From the NCBI RefSeq assembly GCF_018070025.1, contig NZ_JAGPYQ010000001.1, positions 7,254,001-7,318,000 of the forward strand: a stretch of 64,000 nucleotides of DNA, read 5' to 3'. Below the pieces are notes generated by a model, which was not told the DNA's origin, ran no database searches, and saw only the letters and a program-made list of their open reading frames with translations. Made by a program: the position numbers and the translations under genes. Within the stretch, counting starts at the first letter, position 1. Each line of letters opens with the position of its first letter. Below are positions 1-8,513 of the stretch, in pieces. This stretch comes from Streptomyces liliiviolaceus (GTDB taxonomy: Bacteria; Actinomycetota; Actinomycetes; Streptomycetales; Streptomycetaceae).

Positions 1-53
1 AATGCCGGGCCGTTTGTCGCCTGCGGGCCCGGCGGGGGCTAGCCCAAAAGATT

Positions 54-176
54 GCGCAGTTCCCCGCGCCCCTAAGTACCTGGGGGCGAGCGTCAAGAAT
101 TGCGCAGTTCCCCGCGCCCCTAGGCGCCTAGGGGCGCGGGGAACTGCGCGAAGGGGGGCGAGGGGGCGTAGCCCCC
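54..176. repeat. Composite intergenic repeat (copy 1)
   Basis: The 20-bp element GCGCAGTTCCCCGCGCCCCT occurs at 54-73 and 102-121, and inverted at 130-149. The last two form a perfect 48-bp palindrome with no loop (102-125 against 126-149). It is followed by a GGGGGC-gta-GCCCCC hairpin at 162-176 and a G-rich tract to about 214. The same composite layout recurs at 51387-51535. A strong transcribed hairpin at gene ends suggests a terminator or 3'-end stabiliser; the function is inferred. Confidence 0.85.
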
Positions 177-279
177 ATGCGTGGACGGGGATGGGTAGGG
201 GCGGCGGGGGCGGAATCCGTGCGAGGGGTGATCGCTACTCTTGAGGGCCTCTGCCCAAGACAGAAAGGGGCCCCCGAGA

Positions 280-897
280 ATGGCCCGTGCCGGACTCACC
301 ACCGCCCGGGTCGTCACCGCCGCCGCCGACCTCGCCGACGAAGCCGGCTACGAGCACGTCACCCTCTCCGCCCTGGCCAGAAAGTTCGGCGTCAAGGACG
401 CGAGCCTGTACTCGCACGTCAAGAACCTGCACGACCTGCGCACCCGCATGGCCCTCCTCGCAGGCGCCGAGATGATCGACCGCATCGCCGACGCCGTGGC
501 CGGCCGCGCCGGCAAGGACGCCCTGGCCGCCTTCGCCGACGCCTACCGCGAGTACGCCCTGGAGCACCCCGGCCGCTACGCGGCCACGCAGATCCGTATC
601 GACCAGAGCCTCGCCGCCACCTCCCCCGCCTTCGTCCGCACCGCCGAGGTCACCCACGGAATGCTGCGCGCGTACGGCCTCGAAGAGCCCGACCTCACCG
701 ACGCGGTACGCCTGTTGCGCAGTACCTTCCACGGTTACTGCGCCCTGGAGGCCACCGGGGCCTTCGGCGCCTCCAGGGACGTACGGGCGTCGTGGGACCG
801 GGCCGTCGAAGCCCTGCACGTCACGCTGGAGCACTGGCCGCGCGAACAACCAGCCGCGTCCCCGGCGCCAACCCCACACGTCCCGCCCACCACTTAG
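280..897 (+). CDS. TetR/AcrR family transcriptional regulator
   Basis: This 205-residue protein is a one-component DNA-binding repressor. The N-terminal 50 residues form a TetR helix-turn-helix (LTTARVVTAAADLADEAGY, then LSALARKFGVKDASLYSHV), followed by an all-helical ligand-binding and dimerisation domain of the WHG-like type (LYSHVKN with ALEHPGRYA and STFHGYCALE). I chose ATG 280 because an AAAGGGG ribosome-binding site lies nine bases upstream; an in-frame TTG at 241 has no good site and would add a non-conserved tail. The ligand is unknown. The next gene starts 51 bases downstream and could be a target. Confidence 0.88.
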   Translation: MARAGLTTARVVTAAADLADEAGYEHVTLSALARKFGVKDASLYSHVKNLHDLRTRMALLAGAEMIDRIADAVAGRAGKDALAAFADAYREYALEHPGRYAATQIRIDQSLAATSPAFVRTAEVTHGMLRAYGLEEPDLTDAVRLLRSTFHGYCALEATGAFGASRDVRASWDRAVEALHVTLEHWPREQPAASPAPTPHVPPTT

Positions 898-948
898 ACT
901 GGACGCTTCGCAAGTGCCACGTGCCGCCTTGGGGGGAGGAAGCGGACC

Positions 949-2352
949 TTGTCCCAACCGCAGCTCCGTCGCGGCCCGTTGAGACCGGATCCCGAGCCGC
1001 ACATACCGCACGGGCCGCGCCCCGCCCGGCTCGTCCGCCGGCTGGGCGGACTCGGCGCCGCCGCCGCGGGCTACGCGGTGTTCCAGTCCCTGGTGGGTGT
1101 CCTGCCGGACAACATCGGTGGCCAGACCGCGCGTTACGCCATCGCCGTGGTCAGCGGACTCGGCACGGCCCTCGCGGCCTGGCTCTCCGCGGCCCTGCTC
1201 CGGGCCAGGAGTGACAACAACTCACCAGTTCCGAGCGGCCAGTTGATCGCCCCCGGGTCGGACCTTTCGGGCCCCGGCCCGCTGCCCGACCTCTTCTCCA
1301 CCGCGTACGGCACGCTCGCCGAACAGATCTGCGTGGTCGACGACCCCGTACGCGGACGCCTCACCGGCTGGCCGCACTCCCTCGGCGAGAGCGGCCCCGG
1401 CCGGCCCACCTCCATGGGCACCGCGTACGGACTGCACATCATGCTCGACCTGGGGATGCCCGAGGGGCGGGTCGGCGCGGGCGACCTGATCGACACCTTG
1501 TGGCGGCTGCGCCTGCCGGACGGCGGCTGGTCGGCGCGTACACAGGGCTCCCAGGCCCGCCCGGAGGTGACCGCCCTGGTGCTGGGCGCACTGGCCCGGG
1601 CCGGAGCCTCACGGGAGCGGCTCGCCGAGGAGGTGGCGCACTGCGAGACGCGCTTCACCCACGAACTCGACCGCACCGGGCGCGAGTTGACGCACGTCCT
1701 GACGACCGTGATGCGCGGCCTGCTGCGTGCGGCGCCCGACTCCGCGGTGCTGCCCCTGCTGCGTGACTCGCTCGTCGAGGGCGCGGTCACCGATCCGCGC
1801 CGTGGGCATCACCGCTGCTGGGGATACCGGCTCGCGCCCCTGCACGGGCCGCCGTCCCCGCTGCACACGGCCCAGGCGGTGGTCGCCCTGGACCGCGCGG
1901 CCCGCGTCCTGGGCAGTGAGAGCGTCAACGCACGCGCCGCCCGCGAGGACGGTGTGCGCTGGCTGCTGGCCTGCCCGGACGCGCCGCACGACGCCTGCCT
2001 GGACCTGTCCAACCTCCGCGAGGACGTACGCAGGCCGCGCGTGGACGATCCGACCCACCACGAGGTCCTGAACGTACGGCACTTCACGGCCTCCTGGATC
2101 GTCCGCGCCCTGCTCACCCCCGGCGCCCTCGACGTCGCGCGCGAGGACGGCCTGGAGGACGAGTGGCGCGAGCGGCTGAACGGCGCGGCGAGCGCCGTGT
2201 ACGCCGGGCAGAGCGACGGCATATGGACCTGGGTGCGCGACGACACCAACGAACTGCGCCGCCCCATGTGGATGACCTATCAAGGCCTTTCGGCACTGCG
2301 GGCGCATGCCGTATGGATGTATCAACCGCTGATCCAGCAAGCGAACGGCTGA
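949..2352 (+). CDS. Membrane-anchored alpha/alpha-toroid protein (prenyltransferase/squalene-cyclase repeat fold)
   Basis: This is a 467-residue protein. Residues about 25-85 hold two hydrophobic segments (LGGLGAAAAGYAVFQSLVGV and ARYAIAVVSGLGTALAAWLS). The rest has several QW-like repeats typical of the terpene-cyclase/protein-prenyltransferase toroid: LRLPDGGWSARTQ, HRCWGYRLAP, TASWIVRALL and GIWTWVRDDTNE. No clear DxDD acid motif of squalene-hopene cyclases was seen, so catalysis is not established. The start is TTG 949, chosen because GGGGGGAGGA lies at 931-940. The gene is 16 bases ahead of a cupin-like gene and probably co-transcribed with it. Confidence 0.6.
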   Translation: MSQPQLRRGPLRPDPEPHIPHGPRPARLVRRLGGLGAAAAGYAVFQSLVGVLPDNIGGQTARYAIAVVSGLGTALAAWLSAALLRARSDNNSPVPSGQLIAPGSDLSGPGPLPDLFSTAYGTLAEQICVVDDPVRGRLTGWPHSLGESGPGRPTSMGTAYGLHIMLDLGMPEGRVGAGDLIDTLWRLRLPDGGWSARTQGSQARPEVTALVLGALARAGASRERLAEEVAHCETRFTHELDRTGRELTHVLTTVMRGLLRAAPDSAVLPLLRDSLVEGAVTDPRRGHHRCWGYRLAPLHGPPSPLHTAQAVVALDRAARVLGSESVNARAAREDGVRWLLACPDAPHDACLDLSNLREDVRRPRVDDPTHHEVLNVRHFTASWIVRALLTPGALDVAREDGLEDEWRERLNGAASAVYAGQSDGIWTWVRDDTNELRRPMWMTYQGLSALRAHAVWMYQPLIQQANG

Positions 2353-2368
2353 GCCGGGAGGAACGTGC

Positions 2369-3121
2369 ATGGGTGGCCGACAGGTCCTGGCGGCACGGCA
2401 ACTGCTGACCGAGACACTGGACGGCGAACTGCCGGAACACGAACGGATGGCGGCGGCCCGCTCGGTGGTGGCCGAACTCGGCTCCCCCGAGCGCCTGTTG
2501 GAGCTGATCGCCGAACTCGCCTCCGGTGAGGGCGATCCGCCCGGCTGCGCCCGGCTCTCGTACCGCCATGTCCTCGGCTTCGACAAGCTCCTGCTCATCG
2601 ACGACGGCCCACGTCACATGCTGCGCGCCCATCTGTGGCATCCGGGGCGCGGCGCGATCGGCAAGGAGGACATCCACAACCACCGTTCCCCGCTCGCCTC
2701 CTCCGTCGTACGGGGGCGGCTGGCGATGGAGCTGTACGCGCCGCGCGGTGACGTCCGCGGCGCCGACACCACGATCGATGGCGGGATCGAGGCGGACCGC
2801 TATCAGGAGTCGCTGGCGGACGGTTCGGCCGACTGGCTGCTGGAGCCCGCGGGTCCGGCCCGGCTGCGGCTGACCCAGGTCGCGGAGTACGCGGCGGGCA
2901 GCAGCTACGCCCTGCCCGCGCACACCCTGCACCGGGCGTGGTGCGACACGGCCGAGCCGACGGTGACGCTCTTCCTGGAGACGGGGAACGAACGGCGGCG
3001 GCACACCGACGTGTTCACGGCGGCGGGGCCCCACCCGGGGACCGTACCGAAGGTGCCGTTGGACGTGGACGACTATCTGGGCGAGCTCGACGCGCTGGCG
3101 GAGCTGCTCAGAAGTTCGTGA
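2369..3121 (+). CDS. Cupin-like protein of unknown function
   Basis: This 250-residue soluble protein has a helical N-terminal third, then a beta-rich segment with two histidine clusters spaced as in a cupin barrel: DIHNHRSPLASSVVRG near residue 100 and YALPAHTLHRAW near residue 180. These could bind a metal, as in cysteine-dioxygenase-like cupins. The ATG at 2369 follows a GGGAGGAACG site. It is probably the second gene of a two-gene unit with the toroid protein upstream. Its last 14 bases overlap the convergent Nudix gene. No substrate can be named. Confidence 0.55.
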   Translation: MGGRQVLAARQLLTETLDGELPEHERMAAARSVVAELGSPERLLELIAELASGEGDPPGCARLSYRHVLGFDKLLLIDDGPRHMLRAHLWHPGRGAIGKEDIHNHRSPLASSVVRGRLAMELYAPRGDVRGADTTIDGGIEADRYQESLADGSADWLLEPAGPARLRLTQVAEYAAGSSYALPAHTLHRAWCDTAEPTVTLFLETGNERRRHTDVFTAAGPHPGTVPKVPLDVDDYLGELDALAELLRSS

Positions 3122-3542
3122 GGGCCTGACGCACGATGTCGGCGTTGTACTCGTCGATGTCGACGGTGTGCAGCTCGTCCGGGCTCAGCCAGCGGTGATC
3201 CTGGTCCGGCTCAGGGAGGGTGATGTGCCGGGAGAGCGGCCTGACCAGGAAATTGTCCTGCCAGTTCTTGGTCTCCTGCCCGCGGTACTCGCTCATGAAG
3301 GACGATTCGCCGACCTTCCGGACGACCTCGCCGAGCAGCCCGGTCTCCTCCTTGAGCTCCCGCAGCACCCCGTCCTCGGGGCTTTCGCCGGGCTCCAGCT
3401 TCCCGCAGGGGACGCCCCACACCCGGGGCAGGAACCGCTCGGTCTCGCTGCGGCGCACCAGCAGGACGAGGCCCTCGCGCATCACGACGGCCGCGGCCAG
3501 TCGCTTTCCACCCGTGCTGCCCGTACTACCGGGGATGTCCAT
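3108..3542 (-). CDS. Nudix hydrolase
   Basis: This small soluble hydrolase is of the nucleoside-diphosphate-linked class (144 residues from ATG 3542; GTG 3590 or ATG 3584 would lengthen it). The Nudix box is complete: G-K-L-E-P-G-E, seven residues, then REL-KEETGL, giving the metal-binding REUXEE core. The region KRLAAAVVMREGLVLLVRRSE is the usual first strand pair. The preferred start follows GAGGG and AGGA upstream. The substrate is unknown; the closest feel is a MutT/NTP pyrophosphohydrolase. The 3' end overlaps the convergent cupin gene. Confidence 0.88.
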   Translation of the reverse strand: MDIPGSTGSTGGKRLAAAVVMREGLVLLVRRSETERFLPRVWGVPCGKLEPGESPEDGVLRELKEETGLLGEVVRKVGESSFMSEYRGQETKNWQDNFLVRPLSRHITLPEPDQDHRWLSPDELHTVDIDEYNADIVRQALTNF

Positions 3543-3603
3543 GATTCCTGGGTCCCTCGCCGGTCGGAGTCCACAGAGCTTCATACCCACGAAAGCATCA
3601 ACG

Positions 3604-4461
3604 CTACCAGGAAGCCCCCTCGGACGGGGTGGCTCCGGGCCGATCGGGACCCCCCGGACGAACCAGCGCCTGCACCTCGTCGTAGGTCGGCGCGGGTCCC
3701 TCGACGGGCAGCCCCGCCCTGATCAGCGCGGCCGTCTCCAGGGCCGTCCCCAGGGCCCGCCGGTAGAGGAGGGACCCGAGGCTGACCCGGCGAACACCCA
3801 GCTCGGCGAGGGCCGGGAGGGGCGGCCCCTGGGGTGAGTAGAGGATGTTGAGGGGTACGTCGACGGCTTCGACCAGGCCGGCGATCCGGGCCGGGTCGCT
3901 GAGCCCGGGGACGAACACACCGTCCGCGCCCGCCAGTTGATAGGCATCGAGGCGACGGATCGTCTCGCGTCCGAGTGCGAACCCTCTTCCGTCACCGTCG
4001 CCGTCGCCGTCGTCCAGCCAGTGGGTGTCCGTGCGGGCGTTGACGAAGAGCCCCGGCACGGCGGCCTTCACCGCGCCGATCTTCGCCGCGTGGAGTTCGG
4101 CGGGGGCAAGGGTGCCGTCGGGGCGGCCGTCCTCCAGGTTGATGCCGACCGCGCCCACGGCGGCGAGTTCGCGGGCCGTCCCGGCGACCTCGGCCGGGTC
4201 GTCGCTGAACCCGCCCTCGGCGTCGACCGAGAGGAGGAAGGGGCCCTGGCCCAGCGCCAGGGCCAACGCCAGCGTCGCGTCCCGGGTCGCCGCCGAACCG
4301 TCGGGCAGGCCCGCGGCGGCGGCGACCCCCAGACTGGTCGTGCCGATCGCCGCGAACCCCTGCCCGGCCAGGGCCGCCGCCGAGGCGTGGTCCCAGGCGT
4401 TGGGGAGAAGCAGCGGGGCGCCGGCGTCGGGGTGGTGCAGTGCGGCGAAGGTGGAAGCCAT
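3604..4461 (-). CDS. Isocitrate lyase/PEP mutase superfamily protein
   Basis: This 285-residue TIM-barrel enzyme belongs to the PEP mutase/isocitrate lyase superfamily. Supporting motifs are LLLPNAWDHASAAAL at the N-terminus, IGTTSLGVAAAAGLPDG, LSVDAEGGFSDDP with its metal-binding acidic residues, GINLEDGRPDG, FVNARTDTHW, and GADGVFVPGLSDPARI. The family forms or cleaves C-C or C-P bonds of carboxylates; many Streptomyces copies have no assigned substrate. A short Asp-Gly run (DGDGDGDG) sits after ARTDTHW, where related proteins have a tight loop. The upstream region carries tandem repeats that may include its promoter. Confidence 0.85.
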   Translation of the reverse strand: MASTFAALHHPDAGAPLLLPNAWDHASAAALAGQGFAAIGTTSLGVAAAAGLPDGSAATRDATLALALALGQGPFLLSVDAEGGFSDDPAEVAGTARELAAVGAVGINLEDGRPDGTLAPAELHAAKIGAVKAAVPGLFVNARTDTHWLDDGDGDGDGRGFALGRETIRRLDAYQLAGADGVFVPGLSDPARIAGLVEAVDVPLNILYSPQGPPLPALAELGVRRVSLGSLLYRRALGTALETAALIRAGLPVEGPAPTYDEVQALVRPGGPDRPGATPSEGASW

Positions 4462-4498
4462 GACACCACGCTAGGACCGGAACGCTTCGGCCCCGGCC

Positions 4499-4582
4499 GA
4501 ACCGTTCGGGCCTTCGCGCCCGGGCGAACCGTTCGGGCCGTTCGGGCCTTCGCGCCCGGGCGAACCGTTCGGGCCTTCGCGC
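4499..4582. repeat. Tandem imperfect repeat upstream of the PEP-mutase-family gene
   Basis: The unit GAACCGTTCGGGCCTTCGCG, followed by CCCGGGC, occurs about three times head to tail, starting at 4499, 4526 (with an internal partial duplication) and 4562. It lies 38-120 bases upstream of the start at 4461. It could be a duplicated operator or slippage-prone satellite; there is no direct evidence for either. Confidence 0.7.
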
Positions 4583-4615
4583 AGAGCCCCGGTCGAACCG
4601 TCCCTGGGGCCGGGC

Positions 4616-4649
4616 GTGTACATCCGTGGGGCGACCCACGGATGTACAC
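4616..4649. terminator. Perfect 15-bp hairpin with GCGA tetraloop
   Basis: Arms 4616-4630 and 4635-4649 are perfectly complementary around the loop GCGA (GNRA type when read on the plus strand). The hairpin lies 43 bases beyond the stop of the minus-strand esterase gene, so it probably ends that transcript. There is no U-tract, as is common in Streptomyces. Confidence 0.75.
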
Positions 4650-4692
4650 CTGAGACGCCCCGGTTCCGGTCGGGACGCCCCAGGCGTCAAGC

Positions 4693-5757
4693 TCACCTCA
4701 CAAGACGCTCGGACACCAGGCCCTGGGCAAGGAGTTCGTCGCGGACGAGTCCGGCGTACGCCGTCGCGCCCCGTGCCGAGGTGTGGGTGTTGTCGCGCTT
4801 CTCGTCGTAGAGGTACAGCGCCTTGGAACCCTCGACGCCCAACGACTCCACCAGGGCCTTTGTCCTGGTCGTGAGGTCGATGAGGGGGACTTCGTGGGCC
4901 GCGGCGACCGAGCGGGTGACGGCCGGGTGGTCGACCCCGAGGCCGTTCACCAGCAAGGCTGTGCCGTTGTTCAGTGTGCCGTCGCTGTTGAACCAGCGAC
5001 GGACGATGGGAGTGACCAGAACCGGACGGCCACCCTTTTCCCGTACGCCCGCGACGAGCGTTTCGAGATTCGCGCGGTACGTCGGCTCGTCCGTCTGCTT
5101 GTCGTTGTGGGCCAGCTGGACGAGGACCAGATCGCCCTTGCGAATGAGCGGCTGCACGGTCGCGAAGAGCCGCGGGTCCGCCAGGTAGGTGACCGTGCTC
5201 TCCCCGGAATCGGCGTAGTTGGCGACGGAGACGCCCCTGCGGAGGTACTGCGGGAGTTGCTGGCCCCAGCCGGAGTAGGGGTCGCCTGGCTGGTCGCAGA
5301 CCGTGGAGTCGCCGACGAGGAAGATCTGCCGGGTGTGCCGGCCGGCCGCCGGGGTGACACGGATGTCGGCGAGCGCGGGCGCCGAGCCGCCGACGACCAG
5401 GTCGAGTCCTGCGGTGCCGTCGGGTCCGGTGGGCTCGCCCTCGGGGGTACGGACGTTCACGGTGAAGCCGCGGGTCACGGGCTCGCCCGCCCCGGTGGGC
5501 GTCTCGGCGAGCAGGGTGCGCCGGGTCTCACCGCTGATGGCGGTACTGGCCGCCTCCGCACCACCGAGCCGCACCCGTACGTCGTAGGTGCCGGGCGGCA
5601 CATCGAAGTGGCAGGCGCCGTCGGTGCAGTTCTCCAGCCCCGGCCCCGGCCCCAGCCCTGGCCCCGGCTGCTGCGTCCGCGCGTGCGCCGGGGTGACGGA
5701 CAGGGCCGCGGCGAGGGTCAGCGCAGCCAGCAGGGTGATCGACAGACGTTTCGCCAC
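4693..5757 (-). CDS. Secreted SGNH/GDSL esterase, rhamnogalacturonan acetylesterase-like (CE12 type)
   Basis: This 354-residue exported deacetylase likely removes acetyl groups from pectic polysaccharide. A Sec signal peptide covers residues 1-26 (LLAALTLAAALSVTPAHA). A small beta domain follows, then the SGNH core: FLVGDSTVCD with the nucleophile S151, the DSGEST block, QLAHNDKQ (block III Asn), and DNTHTSARGA near the C-terminus (catalytic Asp and His). The GDST block with D-Q-P-G-D-P-Y-S-G-W-G matches rhamnogalacturonan acetylesterases. The start is GTG 5757, six bases after the end of the GH43 gene, so the two form an operon for plant cell-wall breakdown. Confidence 0.85.
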   Translation of the reverse strand: MAKRLSITLLAALTLAAALSVTPAHARTQQPGPGLGPGPGLENCTDGACHFDVPPGTYDVRVRLGGAEAASTAISGETRRTLLAETPTGAGEPVTRGFTVNVRTPEGEPTGPDGTAGLDLVVGGSAPALADIRVTPAAGRHTRQIFLVGDSTVCDQPGDPYSGWGQQLPQYLRRGVSVANYADSGESTVTYLADPRLFATVQPLIRKGDLVLVQLAHNDKQTDEPTYRANLETLVAGVREKGGRPVLVTPIVRRWFNSDGTLNNGTALLVNGLGVDHPAVTRSVAAAHEVPLIDLTTRTKALVESLGVEGSKALYLYDEKRDNTHTSARGATAYAGLVRDELLAQGLVSERLVR

Positions 5758-5763
5758 GACCCC

Positions 5764-7176
5764 TCAACTCCCCCTGGTCCACTGCTGGTTCGTCGCCCCG
5801 TTGCAGGTGTACGTGATGAGCGCGGCGGAGTCCGCGGTGGACGCGCCGTTGACGTCCAGGCACTCGCCGGTGGCGCGGGACTTGATGTTCACGTAGGAGC
5901 CGGTCGTGGTGAGCGACCACTGCTGGGTGGTGGCCGAACCACTGCAGTTCTCCTGCGTGACGGTGCTCGCGTTCTCCTGCACGCACAGGGAGCTGCCCCG
6001 CACGGCCAGCTGGTAGTAACCGCTGCCGACCGACTTGAACCAGTACTTCTGGTTGGTGCCGCCGTTGCAGGTGTACTGCTTGATCTGGGCACCGGCCCAC
6101 AGCGACTGACTGGTCACGTCGGCGCACTTGGAGGAGTGCCGGGCGATGAGCGAGTTGTACGTGGCGCTCGTCCCGGTGACGGTCCCGGCGGCCGTGTCGA
6201 CGGTGATCTCCGGCGACCAGGACATGGACATCGTGGTCGAGCTGGGGAAGCTCAACGGCAGCCAGACGTAACGGGAGTCGTTGACCGTACCGCCGAAGGA
6301 GTTGCCCCAGCGGTCGCCCATGTAGAGGTACGAGGTGCCCGAACTCCCCTGCACGGGCAGGACGAAGGCGGTCTGCGAGTTGTACATCGTCGAGTCGCCG
6401 ACGTTCGCCATCGCGGTCCAGGGGCCCGAGAGCGAGGTCGCCGTCGCGTACTGCTGCTGGTTGGCGCTCCAGCCCGTCGCCCCCGAAGTCAGCATGAAAT
6501 AGACGCCGTTGCGCTTGAAGAGGGCCGGGGCCTCGCGGTGGCCGCCGTGCCAGGGGTCGGCGACCAGGCCGGCGATACCGGTGTAGTCGGCGGTCAGCCG
6601 ATAGATCTGCAGGTCGTAGTTCTCACGGGCGGCCGAGACCATGTATCCCGCGCCGTCCGTGTCGACGAAGACCGTGATGTCACGGGACATGTGCGTGCCG
6701 AGGGGGCGGAAGCTGCCCTGCCAGGTGTAGGTGCCGTCGACCGTGTCCGACACGGCGACCGCGGCGCGGGCCTCGCCGTAGTCGACGCCGTTCTCCTTGT
6801 GCATCCACATCACGAACTTGCCGGTGGACGCGTTGTACATGACCTTGGGCCGCTCGATGTTCGCGGTCGCCAGTTCCGAGTTGCTCGACTGGGTCAGGAC
6901 GTGGTTGCGGAACTCCCAGTTCTTCAGGTCCGTGGAGCGGTAGGCGTCCACGTACCGGAAGGTGTTGTCGGAGTTCCGGTTCTCCCCGAACCAGTAGTAG
7001 TACGAGCCGACCTTGACGACTCCGCCGCCGTGGGCGTGCACGGGGCTGCCGTTGGTGTCGGTGAACTGCGTGCCGTTCGCGACGGTCTGGGCGGCGGCCT
7101 GGGCCGGGCCCGCGGTGCCGAGGGCACCGGCGAGAGCCAGACAGAGGACGAGGAGTACGGCGTACAGGCGTCTCAT
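5764..7176 (-). CDS. Secreted glycoside hydrolase family 43 protein with C-terminal ricin-B (CBM13) domain
   Basis: This exported glycosidase has 470 residues. The signal peptide is residues 1-27 (MRRLYAVLLVLCLALAGALG, cleaved after QAA). A five-bladed propeller domain of about 300 residues follows, with GGGVVKVGSYYYWFGEN, IERPKVMYNASTGKFVMWMH, RDITVFVDTDGAGYMV and REAPALFKRNGVYFMLTSG. This pattern resembles the subfamily that includes exo-beta-1,3-galactanases. The C-terminal 130 residues are a ricin-type trefoil with QxW repeats (NQKYWF, TQQWSL, NQQWTR). ATG 7176 was chosen for its GAAGGAG site and signal peptide; the frame extends upstream without support. The likely substrate is arabinogalactan or pectin side chains, consistent with the esterase downstream. 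Confidence 0.85.
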   Translation of the reverse strand: MRRLYAVLLVLCLALAGALGTAGPAQAAAQTVANGTQFTDTNGSPVHAHGGGVVKVGSYYYWFGENRNSDNTFRYVDAYRSTDLKNWEFRNHVLTQSSNSELATANIERPKVMYNASTGKFVMWMHKENGVDYGEARAAVAVSDTVDGTYTWQGSFRPLGTHMSRDITVFVDTDGAGYMVSAARENYDLQIYRLTADYTGIAGLVADPWHGGHREAPALFKRNGVYFMLTSGATGWSANQQQYATATSLSGPWTAMANVGDSTMYNSQTAFVLPVQGSSGTSYLYMGDRWGNSFGGTVNDSRYVWLPLSFPSSTTMSMSWSPEITVDTAAGTVTGTSATYNSLIARHSSKCADVTSQSLWAGAQIKQYTCNGGTNQKYWFKSVGSGYYQLAVRGSSLCVQENASTVTQENCSGSATTQQWSLTTTGSYVNIKSRATGECLDVNGASTADSAALITYTCNGATNQQWTRGS

Positions 7177-7523
7177 CTCGGACACGCTCCTTCGGGGGAT
7201 GGCGGTCTCGGGGTGGGGGGACACAAAAGCGAACAGAAGCGTTCGGCATTTCGCACAACATCTGTCATCCCGAACGCCGAAAAGGTAAGGGCGTGTTACG
7301 GGCAGGTCAACGGGTCGGGAGGGATCCGGAGGAACCTCTGCCGGAATCGACGCCGGATGCGGTGACGACCGCACCACCCTGGAGAACCTCCTGAACTGGC
7401 CGGACCTGAGTCGAGCGTGGCGGAGCGCGACAAGGTGGCTGCCGCCCCGGACGCCACCGGTCGCACCGATCTTCGGGTTGTGTGCGCGTGCCTCGCGTTC
7501 GGGGATTCGGTTAGCGTCGATGC
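7177..7523. promoter_or_regulatory. Divergent promoter region with an 8-bp inverted repeat
   Basis: This 347-bp gap separates the GH43 gene (minus) from the methyltransferase gene (plus). GCGTTCGG at 7239-7246 and CCGAACGC at 7270-7277 form an inverted repeat with a 23-base spacer, 63 bases upstream of the GH43 start, and could be a regulator site. No short coding frame stood out. Confidence 0.4.
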
Positions 7524-8513
7524 ATGACCAGCGACAGCTCCCCCGGCGCAGCGGACCGTTCCCTCGTCGATGTCCTTGTCGGCGGTGGTGGAACCGTCGT
7601 TCTCGATGGCGGTCTGTCCAATCAGCTGCGGGCCGGCGGGCACGATCTGAGTGACGAGTTGTGGTCGGCTCGGCTGCTCATGGAGCAGCCCGAGGCGATC
7701 ACTGAGGCGCACCTCGCGTACTTCGAGGCCGGTGCGGATGTCGCGATCACTTCCAGTTATCAGGCGACCTTCGAGGGCTTCGCGCGGCGTGGTGTCTCCC
7801 GCGAGCGGGCGGGCGAACTGCTTGCGCTGAGTGTCGGACTCGCGCGGGAAGCCGCCCGGCGGGCCGGGGCGAAGGGCGTGCGCGGGCCGTTGTGGGTGGC
7901 GGCGTCCGTGGGGCCGTACGGGGCGATGCTCGCGGACGGGTCCGAGTACCGGGGGCGGTACGGGCTGAGCGTGGGTGAGCTGGAGCGTTTCCACCGGCCC
8001 CGGGTGGAGGTGCTGGCCGAGGCCCGCCCCGATGTCCTGGCCCTGGAGACCGTGCCCGACGTCGACGAGGCCCGGGCTCTGGTGCGGGCGGTGCGCGGAC
8101 TCGGGGTGCCCTCGTGGCTGTCGTACAGCGTCGCCGGTGGGCGGACGCGGGCCGGGCAGTCGCTGGAGGAGGCGTTCGCGGTGGCCGCCGACGCCGACGA
8201 GGTGATCGCGGTCGGCGTCAACTGCTGCGCTCCCGAGGACGTGGACGCGGCGGTGGCGACCGCCGTGCGGGTCACCGGGAAGCCGGTCGTCGTCTATCCG
8301 AACAGTGGGGAGACCTGGGATGCGGGGGTGCGGGGGTGGAGCGGGCGCTCCACGTTCTCGCCGGAGCGGGTTGTGGGGTGGGAGCGGGCGGGGGCGCGGT
8401 TGATCGGCGGGTGTTGCCGAGTGGGGCCGGGGGCGGTTTCCAGGATCGCCCAGGCGTTGAGGGCGGGGCCCGCCTCTGGGCAGGGCTCCGCCCCGGGTGG
8501 GGTGGAGCTGTAG
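7524..8513 (+). CDS. mmuM: Homocysteine S-methyltransferase
   Basis: This 329-residue cytoplasmic enzyme transfers a methyl group from S-methylmethionine (or a similar donor) to homocysteine, giving methionine. The zinc ligands of the family are present: one cysteine in GVNCCAPED (C234) and the pair in IGGCCRVG (C297, C298). Other family blocks are VVLDGGLSNQLRAGG, AITSSYQATFEGF, WVAASVGPYGAML and LALETVPDVDEA. The length fits the family. The ATG at 7524 is the first good start. The gene stands alone, followed by a copy of the dispersed 20-bp repeat. Confidence 0.92.
   Translation: MTSDSSPGAADRSLVDVLVGGGGTVVLDGGLSNQLRAGGHDLSDELWSARLLMEQPEAITEAHLAYFEAGADVAITSSYQATFEGFARRGVSRERAGELLALSVGLAREAARRAGAKGVRGPLWVAASVGPYGAMLADGSEYRGRYGLSVGELERFHRPRVEVLAEARPDVLALETVPDVDEARALVRAVRGLGVPSWLSYSVAGGRTRAGQSLEEAFAVAADADEVIAVGVNCCAPEDVDAAVATAVRVTGKPVVVYPNSGETWDAGVRGWSGRSTFSPERVVGWERAGARLIGGCCRVGPGAVSRIAQALRAGPASGQGSAPGGVEL

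Noticed and set aside
4783..7365. Open frame of 860 codons on the plus strand
   Set aside because: It is antisense to the esterase and GH43 genes with clear signal peptides and catalytic motifs.
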